From the NCBI GenBank assembly GCA_004357365.1, contig SMVT01000137.1, positions 1-31,678 on the forward strand: a stretch of DNA of 31,678 bases. Direction: 5' to 3'. Source of the DNA: Nitrospina sp. (lineage in GTDB: Bacteria > Nitrospinota > Nitrospinia > Nitrospinales > Nitrospinaceae). The translations under genes and the position numbers were made by a program. The notes under the pieces were generated by a model. That model was not told the origin of the DNA, did not search any database, and saw only the letters and a program-made list of their open reading frames with translations. Positions 15,563-23,487 of this stretch are shown in pieces (position 1 is the stretch's first letter; the number at the start of each line of letters is the position of its first letter).

Positions 15563-15832
15563 ATGAACCCTGAACATGGAGAATTAAGGAACTATTTGGA
15601 CCCCATCGCCATTCGGATTTTAAGGAAGCGTCTGGTCTCGGGGGAAATCACGCCTCAGGTCTTCAAGGACATTTTGAAACGGCAAATGGTGAAGTATTTT
15701 TTCCGAAACTACCAGCATCCCCTGGCGGTCACCTGGGAGGGCTGGCGGCGCTCTGTCAAAAAACGGATCGGGCTGGCGGCAAGCCACCGCCGGGATCAGG
15801 GTGACCGCTTTCTGGGCCACAAGCGGTTTTAA
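15563..15832 (+). CDS. Small basic hypothetical protein, 89 aa
   Basis: A basic protein with no signal peptide or membrane segment. The stretch IRILRKRLVSGEITPQVFKD (about 18-37) has the helix-G-x-I-T-helix look of SHOCT-type oligomerisation motifs, a weak resemblance only. The C-terminal half is Arg/Lys-rich (RRSVKKRIGL, SHRRDQGDR) and might contact nucleic acid or acidic partners. It lies about 43 nt downstream of the predicted start of a strong sigma-54 promoter match, which is the best argument that it is real. The MscS-type gene follows 93 nt later in the same direction but has its own possible -10. Function unknown. Confidence 0.65.
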   Translation: MNPEHGELRNYLDPIAIRILRKRLVSGEITPQVFKDILKRQMVKYFFRNYQHPLAVTWEGWRRSVKKRIGLAASHRRDQGDRFLGHKRF

Positions 15833-15908
15833 ATACAGGTCCGGTGGATTCCCCATTGCCACGGGCCGGTGTCTTCCAATATTTTTATTCCCCAAAGACC
15901 ATTCCTGT

Positions 15909-15914
15909 TACAAT
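15909..15914 (+). promoter_or_regulatory. Extended -10 before the MscS-type gene
   Basis: TGT-TACAAT (TACAAT 15909-15914) is a good extended -10; the -35 is weak. The predicted start near 15921 sits almost on ATG 15926, so if this promoter is used, translation may begin at the tandem ATGs at 15974/15977. Confidence 0.4.
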
Positions 15915-15925
15915 AAACCGGATTC

Positions 15926-17065
15926 ATGACCGCATGGAAGATGTCCATTCCCCTTTCCACGAGTCTTCAAACGATGATGAACTGGACCGACTTTTCACAA
16001 TTAATGACTCAGCAAAACACCTACGTCCTGGGGGCGTTTCTGGTTATTTTCGGTTTGCTGATTCTGGATTTTAGCCAGAGAAAAATTCTAAAGCGGTTGC
16101 AACTGAAGGCGGAAAAAACCAAGAACCGCTGGGACGATGCGATCATCGAATCCATCAAAAAACCGATTTCCCTGATCATCTGGGCGGCGGGACTCTACCT
16201 GGCCACAAAAATCATTCAGGAAGCCACCGGCGCGGTGATCTTCGATGGGGTGGAACCTATCAGGGATACGGTAATCATCGGCGCCATCGCCTGGTTTCTG
16301 GTGCGCCTGATCAAGCACGGCGAACGGAATTTTATCCAGGGCGAAAAAGAAGTCGACCCGACGACGGTGGACGCCATCGCCAAACTACTGAAAATGGCCG
16401 TGGTCATCACGGCGCTTCTGGTGGTTCTGCAAACGCTGGGATTCAGTATTTCCGGTGTGATGGCCTTCGGCGGCATCGGCGGCATCGCGGTGGGGTTTGC
16501 CGCGAAAGACCTCTTGGCCAATTTTTTCGGCGGGCTGACGATTTATCTGGACCGGCCCTTTACCGTAGGCGACTGGATCCGCTCGCCGGACCGCGATATC
16601 GAGGGAACGGTCGAAAAAATCGGCTGGCGCCTGACGTGCATCCGGACGTTCGACAAGCGCCCCCTCTACGTTCCCAATTCCGTGTTCACCACCATCGCGG
16701 TGGAAAATCCGTCACGCATGCTCAACCGGCGCATCTACGAAACCATCGGTATCCGTTACGACGACGCGGGGAAAATGAGGACCATCGTCAGCAAGGTGAA
16801 GGACATGCTGAACAACCATCCGGAAATCGATACCGGACAAATGATGATCGTCAATTTCAACACGTTCGCTCCTTCGTCGCTGGACTTTTTCGTTTACACG
16901 TTCACCAAGACCATCAAATGGACGGAATATCATGAAATCAAACAGGACGTGATGCTGAAAATTATTGAAATAATCGAAGAGGAAGGAGCCGAGTGCGCCT
17001 TCCCCACCTCCACCATCCATCTGGCCGACAAGGACATCCTCAAGGCCCTGGAAGACCGGGCCTGA
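15926..17065 (+). CDS. MscS-family mechanosensitive channel
   Basis: A 379-aa inner-membrane protein of the small-conductance mechanosensitive channel family, which opens under membrane tension to release osmolytes. Membrane segments lie at about 34-48, 80-96, 110-126 and 150-170. The pore helix and following signature are clear: FGGIGGIAVGFAAKDLLANFFGG (about 182-204) and the beta-domain entry RPFTVGDWI (about 212-220), then RTFDKRPLYVPNS with the conserved VPNS. The C-terminal alpha/beta vestibule domain is complete to the stop. Start: ATG 15926 gives the longest form; ATG 15974 or 15977 (MMNWTDF) are possible and fit the nearby -10 better. It ends 5 nt from the convergent GT-C-like gene. 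Confidence 0.93.
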   Translation: MTAWKMSIPLSTSLQTMMNWTDFSQLMTQQNTYVLGAFLVIFGLLILDFSQRKILKRLQLKAEKTKNRWDDAIIESIKKPISLIIWAAGLYLATKIIQEATGAVIFDGVEPIRDTVIIGAIAWFLVRLIKHGERNFIQGEKEVDPTTVDAIAKLLKMAVVITALLVVLQTLGFSISGVMAFGGIGGIAVGFAAKDLLANFFGGLTIYLDRPFTVGDWIRSPDRDIEGTVEKIGWRLTCIRTFDKRPLYVPNSVFTTIAVENPSRMLNRRIYETIGIRYDDAGKMRTIVSKVKDMLNNHPEIDTGQMMIVNFNTFAPSSLDFFVYTFTKTIKWTEYHEIKQDVMLKIIEIIEEEGAECAFPTSTIHLADKDILKALEDRA

Positions 17066-17070
17066 GTATT

Positions 17071-18579
17071 TTATTCCGGCGTCCCCCGGGCTGGCCGCCG
17101 TTTGAGTTTGAAGACCCAAACCGTACCCAGAAACACCACGATCGCCGTTAGGGAAATCAGAAATGATATCTGGACCACCGGCACGTAAAATTCTTCCATG
17201 GATTTGGCCCATTCCGAGACCGGGTCCACCGCCCTTACCGCCTCCGCCTTCATCCTGATCTGCAAATCCTTGACCTGCCAGGCAAAGGAATGCGACAGCA
17301 ACATGAGCCCTTCGAACAGCAGGGCCGACAGGGCCAGGCCGGTCCTGTTCCAATCCCACTTCACCCGGTTGAGACTCTGCTGCATCCCGATGACGGACAG
17401 GGTGAGCAGAAACAGCAGGGGCACGATAAAAAATCGTGAGGAAATCCGTTCGACGGTGATCAACGGAACCGGAAGGTGGGTGAACAGGCCGTACATATAA
17501 CTGAAGGAGAGGATGGTGAGGATTACCATCGGGCCATCGAGGACGCGGTAATCGTGGCTTTCCCAGGTATCGCTCCGGAACCTGCGGCGGTAAATTCCGA
17601 AATACAGGATCACCCCGAATCCCAAAAGGCCGATGTAGTGGTCCATCTCCCACCAGCCGAAGTAGCCGATTTTATCCAGCACCGGTCCCAGCACCGTTTT
17701 AAAATCCTTGATCACGATCATCGATTCCAGAAAAGCGGGAATGGAGGGAAACCCGAAGACAAAATTATTTTTGTAACCGAAGAAGGTGACCATCGCCGGG
17801 ACGATCCGGTAGGTCGAAAAAACCAGGCTCAGGCCGACTCCGATCAACACCGGCTTGAAAAAGTCTCTCTGGTAGAGACACAGGAGAGCCAGAAACAGCA
17901 GACACCAGAAAAAAGGATGCAGGCCACCCAGTAGAAGAATCCCGAACAACACCCCGGACAGCCGGGCGCCATGCGCCGGAGACCGGTCTCCCTCCACCAG
18001 TGTCAACACCCACAGGATGAAAAAGGGCAACAGGAAATAACTGATCCACGGCCAGTGGCTGAAGGCCAGGTGCGCAACGATATGGCCGTTAAAATTAAAA
18101 ACCAGGAAGAAAGACAGGAACGCAAACAGGGACCACCGGTATTTCTTCTTCAGCCAAAGACAACCGACGAAGCCCAGCGAGTAGAGGATCAGGCATTGCG
18201 CCAGAAAAAACTCCTCGACGCTCAGAAATTTCAGCAGGAAGATGGTCGGCGACAAATCGGTTTCGGGGATGGCCAGAAACTGGTTGGTCCCTTTGTAAAA
18301 ATACGGCATGAAGTAAGGAATCGTATTTTCCGCCAGCGCTTTCTGGATCACCCCGTAGTAATCGAAAAACTTCTGCCAGTCGATGTACTTGTATTCCACC
18401 CGGCCGTAATTCAGAAACCAGGCCCAATGAAAGGCTCCGGCGAAGTACGCGATGCCCAGGACAAAGTAATTCCCGATTTTAGTTTTAAGGTTTGGCCCAG
18501 GATACTGGAAACAAAATTTAAAAAGCAGGCTTTTCAATTTCTCTTCGAGCGAGTTGGGATTCCCTTTGAATTCATTCAC
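17071..18579 (-). CDS. Polytopic membrane protein, GT-C/YfhO-like
   Basis: A 502-aa protein with about 10-11 hydrophobic segments spread from residue 38 to 490 and a short basic C-terminal tail. The first extracytoplasmic loop contains acidic residues (DWQKFFDYYG, then AIPETDLSPTIFLLK), and aromatic-rich segments resemble GT-C type lipid-linked-sugar glycosyltransferases and the YfhO family. I see no exact catalytic signature, so glycosyltransferase activity is inference. It is a single gene, convergent with the MscS-type gene and divergent from thpR, with no polysaccharide genes alongside. The coding call and membrane location are sure; function is not. Confidence 0.8.
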   Translation of the reverse strand: MNEFKGNPNSLEEKLKSLLFKFCFQYPGPNLKTKIGNYFVLGIAYFAGAFHWAWFLNYGRVEYKYIDWQKFFDYYGVIQKALAENTIPYFMPYFYKGTNQFLAIPETDLSPTIFLLKFLSVEEFFLAQCLILYSLGFVGCLWLKKKYRWSLFAFLSFFLVFNFNGHIVAHLAFSHWPWISYFLLPFFILWVLTLVEGDRSPAHGARLSGVLFGILLLGGLHPFFWCLLFLALLCLYQRDFFKPVLIGVGLSLVFSTYRIVPAMVTFFGYKNNFVFGFPSIPAFLESMIVIKDFKTVLGPVLDKIGYFGWWEMDHYIGLLGFGVILYFGIYRRRFRSDTWESHDYRVLDGPMVILTILSFSYMYGLFTHLPVPLITVERISSRFFIVPLLFLLTLSVIGMQQSLNRVKWDWNRTGLALSALLFEGLMLLSHSFAWQVKDLQIRMKAEAVRAVDPVSEWAKSMEEFYVPVVQISFLISLTAIVVFLGTVWVFKLKRRPARGTPE

Positions 18580-18827
18580 TTTAATGATCTCTATCGGAGA
18601 AATTTTCCTGATAGGGGGCTCAGAAATCCGGCCCGCCGGCTTGAATCGTCATATGTATCTGAAAAGTGGACCTTTTCTGGATATCTCCAGTATAAGGCAA
18701 CCCATTTTCTTTTTTAAACTTTATTGCCCGCCCTTTGTTTTCAGTGTTGAACGGATTTTTCATGCGCCGGGCGGTGCCCATAAATGAAATTGACAACTCC
18801 AGAGCCGATTTGTAAACTGAGGCCGCT
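18580..18827. other. Divergent intergenic region, 248 bp
   Basis: Lies between the GT-C-like gene (minus) and thpR (plus). More AT-rich than its surroundings. A 77-residue plus-strand frame overlaps its left part, but it begins inside the opposite gene and resembles no protein, so I leave it out. The only clear signal is the promoter at 18790-18818. Confidence 0.5.
18790..18818 (+). promoter_or_regulatory. Sigma-70 promoter upstream of thpR-recA-recX
   Basis: TTGACA (18790-18795, perfect -35), a 17-nt spacer, and TAAACT (18813-18818, four of six). The expected start near 18825 is only about 3 nt before the thpR TTG at 18828. So either thpR is translated nearly leaderless, its start lies further downstream, or transcription begins elsewhere. 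Confidence 0.55.
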
Positions 18828-19430
18828 TTGAGAACGTTCATCGCACTGAACATCCCGCCTTCGGTGGTCAAGGCGATCGCAGTCATCCAAAATCGATTCA
18901 AATCCCTGGGACTGCACGCATCCTGGGTTCGGCCCGGCAACATTCACCTGACCCTGAAGTTTCTGGGAGACATCGAACCCAACCAGGTCCCGGGTATTAG
19001 TGATAAAATAACCGTAGCGCTGGCCCTGTTGGCACCGTTTGAAGTATCGTTGGACCGGGTCGGCGTGTTTCCCGATCTCAAACGTCCCCGCGTGTTGTGG
19101 GTGGGACTGAAGGATGAGCAGGGAACGCTGAAAACCCTTCAGTTCGGCATCGAACAGGCGCTGGAGAGCGCGGGGTTTCCTGCCGACCCCAAGCCGTTTT
19201 CGCCGCACCTGACGCTGGCACGGATAAAATCCCCCAAGGGGATAAAATCCCCTAAGGGGATCAAGTCCCCGCGGGGAATAAAGGAATTGAAAGACGAACT
19301 GGATGCCCTGCTCTCCGAAGGCATCGATCCCAACCCCTTTCCGGTGGGATCGGTCCAATTATACGAAAGTCAATTGACGCCCAAAGGCTCCATCTACACC
19401 GTATTGGCGAATTTTAAACTGAATCCCTGA
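18828..19430 (+). CDS. thpR: RNA 2',3'-cyclic phosphodiesterase (LigT/2H family)
   Basis: A 200-aa member of the 2H phosphoesterases, which open 2',3'-cyclic phosphates at RNA ends. Both catalytic HxTx motifs are present: HLTL at 40-43 and 127-130. It opens with RTFIALNIP, typical of the family, from a TTG codon with GAGG five bases before it. Directly after the second motif, residues 133-150 are three copies of IKSP(K/R)G encoded by a palindromic 18-bp repeat; this lengthens a loop of the fold. recA follows 47 nt later in the same direction. Identity is secure; the start is slightly uncertain because the best promoter lies very close. Confidence 0.93.
   Translation: MRTFIALNIPPSVVKAIAVIQNRFKSLGLHASWVRPGNIHLTLKFLGDIEPNQVPGISDKITVALALLAPFEVSLDRVGVFPDLKRPRVLWVGLKDEQGTLKTLQFGIEQALESAGFPADPKPFSPHLTLARIKSPKGIKSPKGIKSPRGIKELKDELDALLSEGIDPNPFPVGSVQLYESQLTPKGSIYTVLANFKLNP
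19224..19277 (+). repeat. Three tandem 18-bp palindromic units inside thpR
   Basis: Units at 19224-19241, 19242-19259 and 19260-19277. Units 1 and 2 differ by one base (ATAAAATCCCCCAAGGGG against ATAAAATCCCCTAAGGGG); unit 3 is more diverged. Each contains a CCCC/GGGG inverted repeat. They stay in frame and encode IKSPKG, IKSPKG, IKSPRG. Unit 3 runs into the conserved IKELKDEL helix and may be the ancestral copy. Confidence 0.9.
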
Positions 19431-19477
19431 CCCGAAGGATGGAAACCGGATCCACATTCAGCAAGGAGACTTGAGTT

Positions 19478-20554
19478 ATGGCAGGAAAAAACGAACGAGA
19501 CAAAGCACTGGAGCTGGCCTTTTCACAAATCGAAAAACAATTCGGCAAAGGCTCCATCATGAGACTCGGCCAGGCGGAGGTCCAGAAGGGGTTTTCCGTC
19601 ATCTCCACCGGTTCCATTTCGCTCGACCACGCGCTCGGAATCGGCGGCATTCCACGCGGCCGCTTCACTGAAATATACGGACCGGAAGCTTCCGGGAAAA
19701 CCAGCCTCGCCCTCCACATCATCGCCGAAGCGCAAAAAGCCGGCGGCGTGGCGGCGTTCATCGATGCCGAACACGCGCTGGACCCGAAATACGCCCAAAA
19801 CCTGGGCGTGCAACTCGACGACCTTTTGCTCTCCCAGCCCGACACCGGCGAACAGACGCTGGAGATTACCGAAGTGCTGGTGCGCAGCGGCGCGGTCGAC
19901 GTCATCGTCATCGATTCGGTGGCCGCCCTGGTGCCCAAGGCGGAACTCGACGGCGACATGGGCGACTCGCACATGGGCCTGCAGGCACGGCTGATGTCCC
20001 AGGCCATGCGCAAGCTGACCGGCGTCATCAGCAAATCCAATACTGCGCTCATTTTCATCAACCAGATCCGCATGAAGATCGGCGTCATGTTCGGCTCGCC
20101 GGAGACCACCACCGGCGGCAACGCCCTCAAGTTTTATTCGACAGTGCGCATGGACATCCGGCGCATCGCCGCGCTCAAGGACGGCGACAAGGTGATCGGC
20201 AACCGCACCCGCGTCAAGGTGGTCAAGAACAAGCTGGCGCCGCCGTTCCGCGATTGCGAATTCGACATCGTGTTCGGCGAGGGGATTTCCAAAACCGGCG
20301 ACCTCTTGGATCTGGCGGTCAACAACGAAATCGTCAACAAGAGCGGAACCTGGTTCTCTTATGGGGATACCCGCATCGGCCAGGGCCGGGAGAATTCCCG
20401 CAATTTCCTGAACGACAATCCGGATATCCGGCAGGATATCGAAACCCGCCTGCGCGACAAACTAGATCTCCCCGCGCCCCATGTGGATATGGGGAATGAG
20501 GGTGAACCCGCTGAACCCAAAGGCAAAAAATCCGCCAAGGCCGCGGCCTCCTGA
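19478..20554 (+). CDS. recA: Recombinase RecA
   Basis: A 358-aa DNA strand-exchange ATPase that also triggers LexA cleavage. Walker A is GPEASGKT (68-75; the more common form is GPESSGKT). Other family marks are QFGKGSIMRLG, DAEHALDP, the Walker B strand VDVIVIDSVAALVPKAE, MGLQARLMSQAMRKL, and the DNA-binding L2 region around IGVMFGSPETTTGGNALKFY. A strong AAGGAG lies 9 nt before the ATG. The C-terminus is Lys/Ala-rich with acidic residues before it. Upstream is thpR (47 nt) and downstream recX (10 nt). I see no LexA-type operator immediately upstream; expression may come from the promoter before thpR. Confidence 0.99.
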   Translation: MAGKNERDKALELAFSQIEKQFGKGSIMRLGQAEVQKGFSVISTGSISLDHALGIGGIPRGRFTEIYGPEASGKTSLALHIIAEAQKAGGVAAFIDAEHALDPKYAQNLGVQLDDLLLSQPDTGEQTLEITEVLVRSGAVDVIVIDSVAALVPKAELDGDMGDSHMGLQARLMSQAMRKLTGVISKSNTALIFINQIRMKIGVMFGSPETTTGGNALKFYSTVRMDIRRIAALKDGDKVIGNRTRVKVVKNKLAPPFRDCEFDIVFGEGISKTGDLLDLAVNNEIVNKSGTWFSYGDTRIGQGRENSRNFLNDNPDIRQDIETRLRDKLDLPAPHVDMGNEGEPAEPKGKKSAKAAAS

Positions 20555-20564
20555 CCGGCCCGCC

Positions 20565-21023
20565 ATGCCCCCGGAGGAGGAAGTCCAACAGGCGCGGTCG
20601 CTCGCGTACCGTTATCTGTCCTACCGGGATCGCAGTGAACGGGAAACGGCGGACCACCTCAGGAAAAAAGGATTGGATGAAGCGGTCGTTCAGGAAACGC
20701 TCCGGTATTTGAAGGAAGCGAACTATCTGGACGACCGCCGGTTCGCCGAGCACTGGGCCCGCACCCGCGCCGAGAACAAGCAGTTCGGTAAATACCGCCT
20801 GCGTCAGGAGTTGGTCGGCAAGGGACTGACCCAGGACCTGATCGACGAAACCCTGGACGCGTTGTTCGACACCGTCCGGGAAATCGACCTCGCCCGCGCC
20901 TGCGTCGAAAAAAAACTCCGCTCGATGCAGGACCTCGACCCCGATAAAAAAAAGCGCCGCCTTACCGGGCTCCTGCAACGCAAAGGCTTCAGCAGCCACA
21001 TCATCTACCAGGTTCTGGATTAA
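20565..21023 (+). CDS. recX: Regulatory protein RecX
   Basis: A 152-aa all-helical modulator that binds RecA filaments and limits their activity. Three-helix repeats are visible: ARSLAYRYLSYRDRSERETADHL (about 10-32), LRYLKEANYLDDRRFAEHWAR (about 46-66), then FGKYRLRQELVGKGL, and a C-terminal repeat ending in LLQRKGFSSHIIYQVLD. ATG 20565 lies 10 nt after the recA stop and fits the family start; the frame is also open back into recA (to 20481), so an earlier overlapping start is possible. No Shine-Dalgarno is obvious, suggesting coupling to recA. Position directly after recA is typical for recX. Confidence 0.94.
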   Translation: MPPEEEVQQARSLAYRYLSYRDRSERETADHLRKKGLDEAVVQETLRYLKEANYLDDRRFAEHWARTRAENKQFGKYRLRQELVGKGLTQDLIDETLDALFDTVREIDLARACVEKKLRSMQDLDPDKKKRRLTGLLQRKGFSSHIIYQVLD

Positions 21024-21094
21024 ACCATCTCCCTCTCCATGAAAATTTCAATTCCGGGTTTTGAAAGCGCGCGTTTCCTGTTTACACTATAAGT

Positions 21095-21895
21095 ATGATC
21101 GAAAACATCTCGAACCTCCCTCCCTGGATATTTTCTCTTGTCGGTTTGGTCTTCGGGCTGGCGGTCGGCAGTTTCGCCAACGTCTGTATCGCGCGCCTGC
21201 CGAAAAAGCAGTCGGTGGTGTCTCCTCCCTCGCATTGCCCCCAATGCCGGACTCCCATCCGGGCGGCGGACAATATCCCGCTCATCAGCTACCTGTTGCT
21301 GAAAGGCCGGTGCCGTCAATGCGGCCAGAACATCTCGCTGATCTATCCGGCGATCGAACTCGTCACCGGACTGCTCATGGCGGCGGTGTTTTACCGCTTC
21401 GGCTTTTCGTGGGTATGCCTGATCTTCGCCATCGTCGTGCCGGCGTTGGTCATCATCACCGTCATCGACATCGAACACCAGATCATTCCGGACGTGATCA
21501 CCCTTCCCGGCATCGCCTTCGGCCTGGCGGCGGGCAGTTATCTGAATGGATGGTTAGATTCGGTGATTGGGCTGGCGTTGGGTGGGGGCATGTTCTGGCT
21601 CCTGGCGGAAGGCTATTTTCGTCTCAAGGGGGCGATGGGCATGGGCGGAGGTGACATCAAATATATCGCCGCAGCGGGTGCGCTGATGGGCTGGGTGCAG
21701 GTGCTGTTCATCATTTTCATCGGCGCGCTGGCCGGAGGCATTTTCGGCGGCCTGGGCATAGCCTTCAAGAAACTGAATTTTTTAAGCCGGATTCCGTTCG
21801 GCCCTTTTCTCGCGCTGGCCACCCTGATTTCAATATTTTTCGGCGGCCCCATCGTCGACTGGTACATCAACACCTTTATGCCGAAACCGTTGTGA
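21095..21895 (+). CDS. pilD: Type IV prepilin peptidase (A24 family)
   Basis: A 266-aa inner-membrane aspartic protease that cleaves, and usually N-methylates, type IV pilin and type II secretion pseudopilin precursors. The two catalytic aspartates are visible: D125 in VIDIEHQIIPD and D187 in GMGGGDIK. The cytoplasmic zinc site of bifunctional enzymes is complete (CPQC at 48-51 and CRQC at 73-76). About eight hydrophobic segments; normal length. No pilin or secretion gene is nearby, which is common for pilD in scattered loci. It follows recX by 71 nt; no good Shine-Dalgarno is seen before the ATG. Confidence 0.95.
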   Translation: MIENISNLPPWIFSLVGLVFGLAVGSFANVCIARLPKKQSVVSPPSHCPQCRTPIRAADNIPLISYLLLKGRCRQCGQNISLIYPAIELVTGLLMAAVFYRFGFSWVCLIFAIVVPALVIITVIDIEHQIIPDVITLPGIAFGLAAGSYLNGWLDSVIGLALGGGMFWLLAEGYFRLKGAMGMGGGDIKYIAAAGALMGWVQVLFIIFIGALAGGIFGGLGIAFKKLNFLSRIPFGPFLALATLISIFFGGPIVDWYINTFMPKPL

Positions 21896-21896
21896 C

Positions 21897-21909
21897 CCCG
21901 CTGAGCGGG
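21897..21909 (+). terminator. Short hairpin after pilD
   Basis: CCCGC-TGA-GCGGG begins one base past the pilD stop. No T-run follows, so a weak or partial terminator at most. Confidence 0.3.
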
Positions 21910-21950
21910 TGTTACACTGATAGAAATTAATAAAATAGGAATCAATTTAT

Positions 21951-22373
21951 ATGGCGTTCGGTTTAACTTCCAAATCCAAAAACGACGTAACCATGCCCTC
22001 TGACGACTTGGAAAGCCTGGTCCGCAAAACCCGCAGGGATGTCCTGGGCCTCAAACTCATGCTGGTCACGGCGGTGATCTTGCTGGTGGGCGGGTTCTTT
22101 TATTACAACTATGTGCTGCAGTTGGCTCAAAAAGAATCTCTACCGGATACCCGGAATCTCCAAACCCAGGTCAATTTCCTGATGCAGGAAAGGACCTTGG
22201 GCGCCCGGAACCATATTGAAAAAACCATGGAGGATATGGTCGTCACAATTTCCCGCCTCGATAAAGAGCCTCCCGGAGTCCAGCAACTGATTGAAAAGGT
22301 CAAAGAAGATTCGGGCGATTTCTTACACACCTACAGGCAATATTCCGAGCTGGGAGCCGGCCAAAGCCGCTGA
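21951..22373 (+). CDS. Hypothetical small membrane protein, 140 aa
   Basis: Not recognised. The charged N-terminal region (1-35, SDDLESLVRKTRRDVLGL) leads to one hydrophobic segment at about 36-57 (LMLVTAVILLVGGFFYYNY). The outer part is polar and probably helical or coiled-coil (LQTQVNFLMQERTLGAR, then IEKTMEDMVVTISRL). Topology is likely N-in, C-out with a periplasmic helix. AGGA lies about 10 nt before the ATG. It follows pilD by 55 nt, so it may belong to the same transcript, but that does not establish a pilus role. It converges with the aldo/keto reductase gene, 19 bp away. Confidence 0.72.
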   Translation: MAFGLTSKSKNDVTMPSDDLESLVRKTRRDVLGLKLMLVTAVILLVGGFFYYNYVLQLAQKESLPDTRNLQTQVNFLMQERTLGARNHIEKTMEDMVVTISRLDKEPPGVQQLIEKVKEDSGDFLHTYRQYSELGAGQSR

Positions 22374-22392
22374 TCGGTTTCGCCGGTTCCGG

Positions 22393-23340
22393 TTATCCCT
22401 CCACGGCAAAAATGCGGTCGATTTCATCCTGCACTGGAGCATCCGGTTGCCAGCCCGCCGATTTCAGATTTTCCTCCACTTGGCGGTCGTTTTTCACCCC
22501 CACCAGCGCCGACGCCACCCCCGGTTGACGAACCACCCAGTTGACTGCCATCTGCCCGCAGGTTTTCCCCGCGGCTTCGGCGATTTTTTTTAACCGCTCC
22601 ACCTTTTCAATATTGCGCTGGTACGCCTCACCGGTGAACTGGCCGATGATGCCCTTGCTCCGCCAGTCCTTAAACTTCGTATCGCGGTCGTATTTGCCGG
22701 TCAGCACTCCGGACGCCAGCGGGCTGTAGGCGATGACGCCGATATCGTGGATCAGGCAGAACGGCACCGTTTCCTTTTCGATGGCGCGTTGCAGGAGGCT
22801 GTACTCCGGTTGCAGAGACACCAGCGGCCCGGTTTTGAGACAGTCCTGCATCTCCTGGACGGAATAATTGCTGACGCCGATATACCGTATCTTCCCCTGC
22901 TCCCGGATGTTCAGCAGGGCTTCCATGGTTTCTTCATGAGCGGTCTTGCCGTCCGGCCAGTGCACCTGGTAGAGGTCGATGACGTCGGTGTCCAGCCGCT
23001 TCAGGCTCTGGTCGATCTCCTCCATAATCGACTCGCGGGTCGCGACTTTCGAGATGGAACTCAGCGTCTCTTTCTGCCAGCGCAGGCCGCACTTGGTGGC
23101 GAGGATCACCTGATCCCGTACCGGCTTCAGGGCCCGGCCGATCAGCCGCTCCGACCGGCCGAAACCGTACACCGGGGCGGTGTCGAAAAAATTGATCCCC
23201 AGATCGAAGGCCTTTTTGATGGATTTGACGGACATCGTGTCGCCTTCAGTGCTCCAGAACGGCGCCCCGCCGATCCCCCAGGCCCCGAACCCGATCACCG
23301 ACACCTTCAAATCGCTGGAGCCCAGTTTTCTGTATTCCAT
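22393..23340 (-). CDS. Aldo/keto reductase
   Basis: A 315-aa NAD(P)H-dependent oxidoreductase with a TIM-barrel fold. The catalytic tetrad is present: D53 and Y58 in FFDTAPVYGFG, K83 in ATKCG and H127 in YQVHWPD. It starts with the family pattern MEYRKLGSSDLKVSVIGFGAWGIGG; the GVSNYS and LQPEYSLLQR segments are typical too. The C-terminal cofactor region around VASALVGVKNDRQVEENL is intact. AAAGGG lies before the ATG. Substrate cannot be told from sequence. It diverges from the ABC exporter gene across a 147-bp region containing a dyad. Confidence 0.93.
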   Translation of the reverse strand: MEYRKLGSSDLKVSVIGFGAWGIGGAPFWSTEGDTMSVKSIKKAFDLGINFFDTAPVYGFGRSERLIGRALKPVRDQVILATKCGLRWQKETLSSISKVATRESIMEEIDQSLKRLDTDVIDLYQVHWPDGKTAHEETMEALLNIREQGKIRYIGVSNYSVQEMQDCLKTGPLVSLQPEYSLLQRAIEKETVPFCLIHDIGVIAYSPLASGVLTGKYDRDTKFKDWRSKGIIGQFTGEAYQRNIEKVERLKKIAEAAGKTCGQMAVNWVVRQPGVASALVGVKNDRQVEENLKSAGWQPDAPVQDEIDRIFAVEG

Positions 23341-23377
23341 AGGATGCCCTTTGTTATATATTGAAGAATTGCATTTT

Positions 23378-23395
23378 CAGACCCGGCCGAGTCTG
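23378..23395. promoter_or_regulatory. 18-bp dyad, possible operator
   Basis: CAGACCCGGCCGAGTCTG is symmetric at 16 of 18 positions, centred in the divergent region between the aldo/keto reductase and the ABC exporter. The form fits a dimeric repressor site, but no regulator gene lies nearby. Confidence 0.4.
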
Positions 23396-23487
23396 TTCTA
23401 ATAGTGAATGGACCCAAAATATCATTGAATGACCACCGTGTCAGGCGGAAATTCGGGCCGAGCGGTTTATTTTAATAAGAACACCCT

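Noticed and set aside
18554..18787. 77-codon plus-strand frame before thpR
   Set aside because: Begins within the opposite-strand gene, has no ribosome site that I can see and no recognisable protein pattern.
19224..19277. Tandem repeat as a CRISPR or origin element
   Set aside because: Units are contiguous without spacers, in frame within a conserved gene, and lack DnaA-type sites.
23353..23358. TATAAC on the minus strand as -10 for the aldo/keto reductase
   Set aside because: It would start transcription only about 6 nt before the ATG, within the AAAGGG ribosome site, and has no -35.
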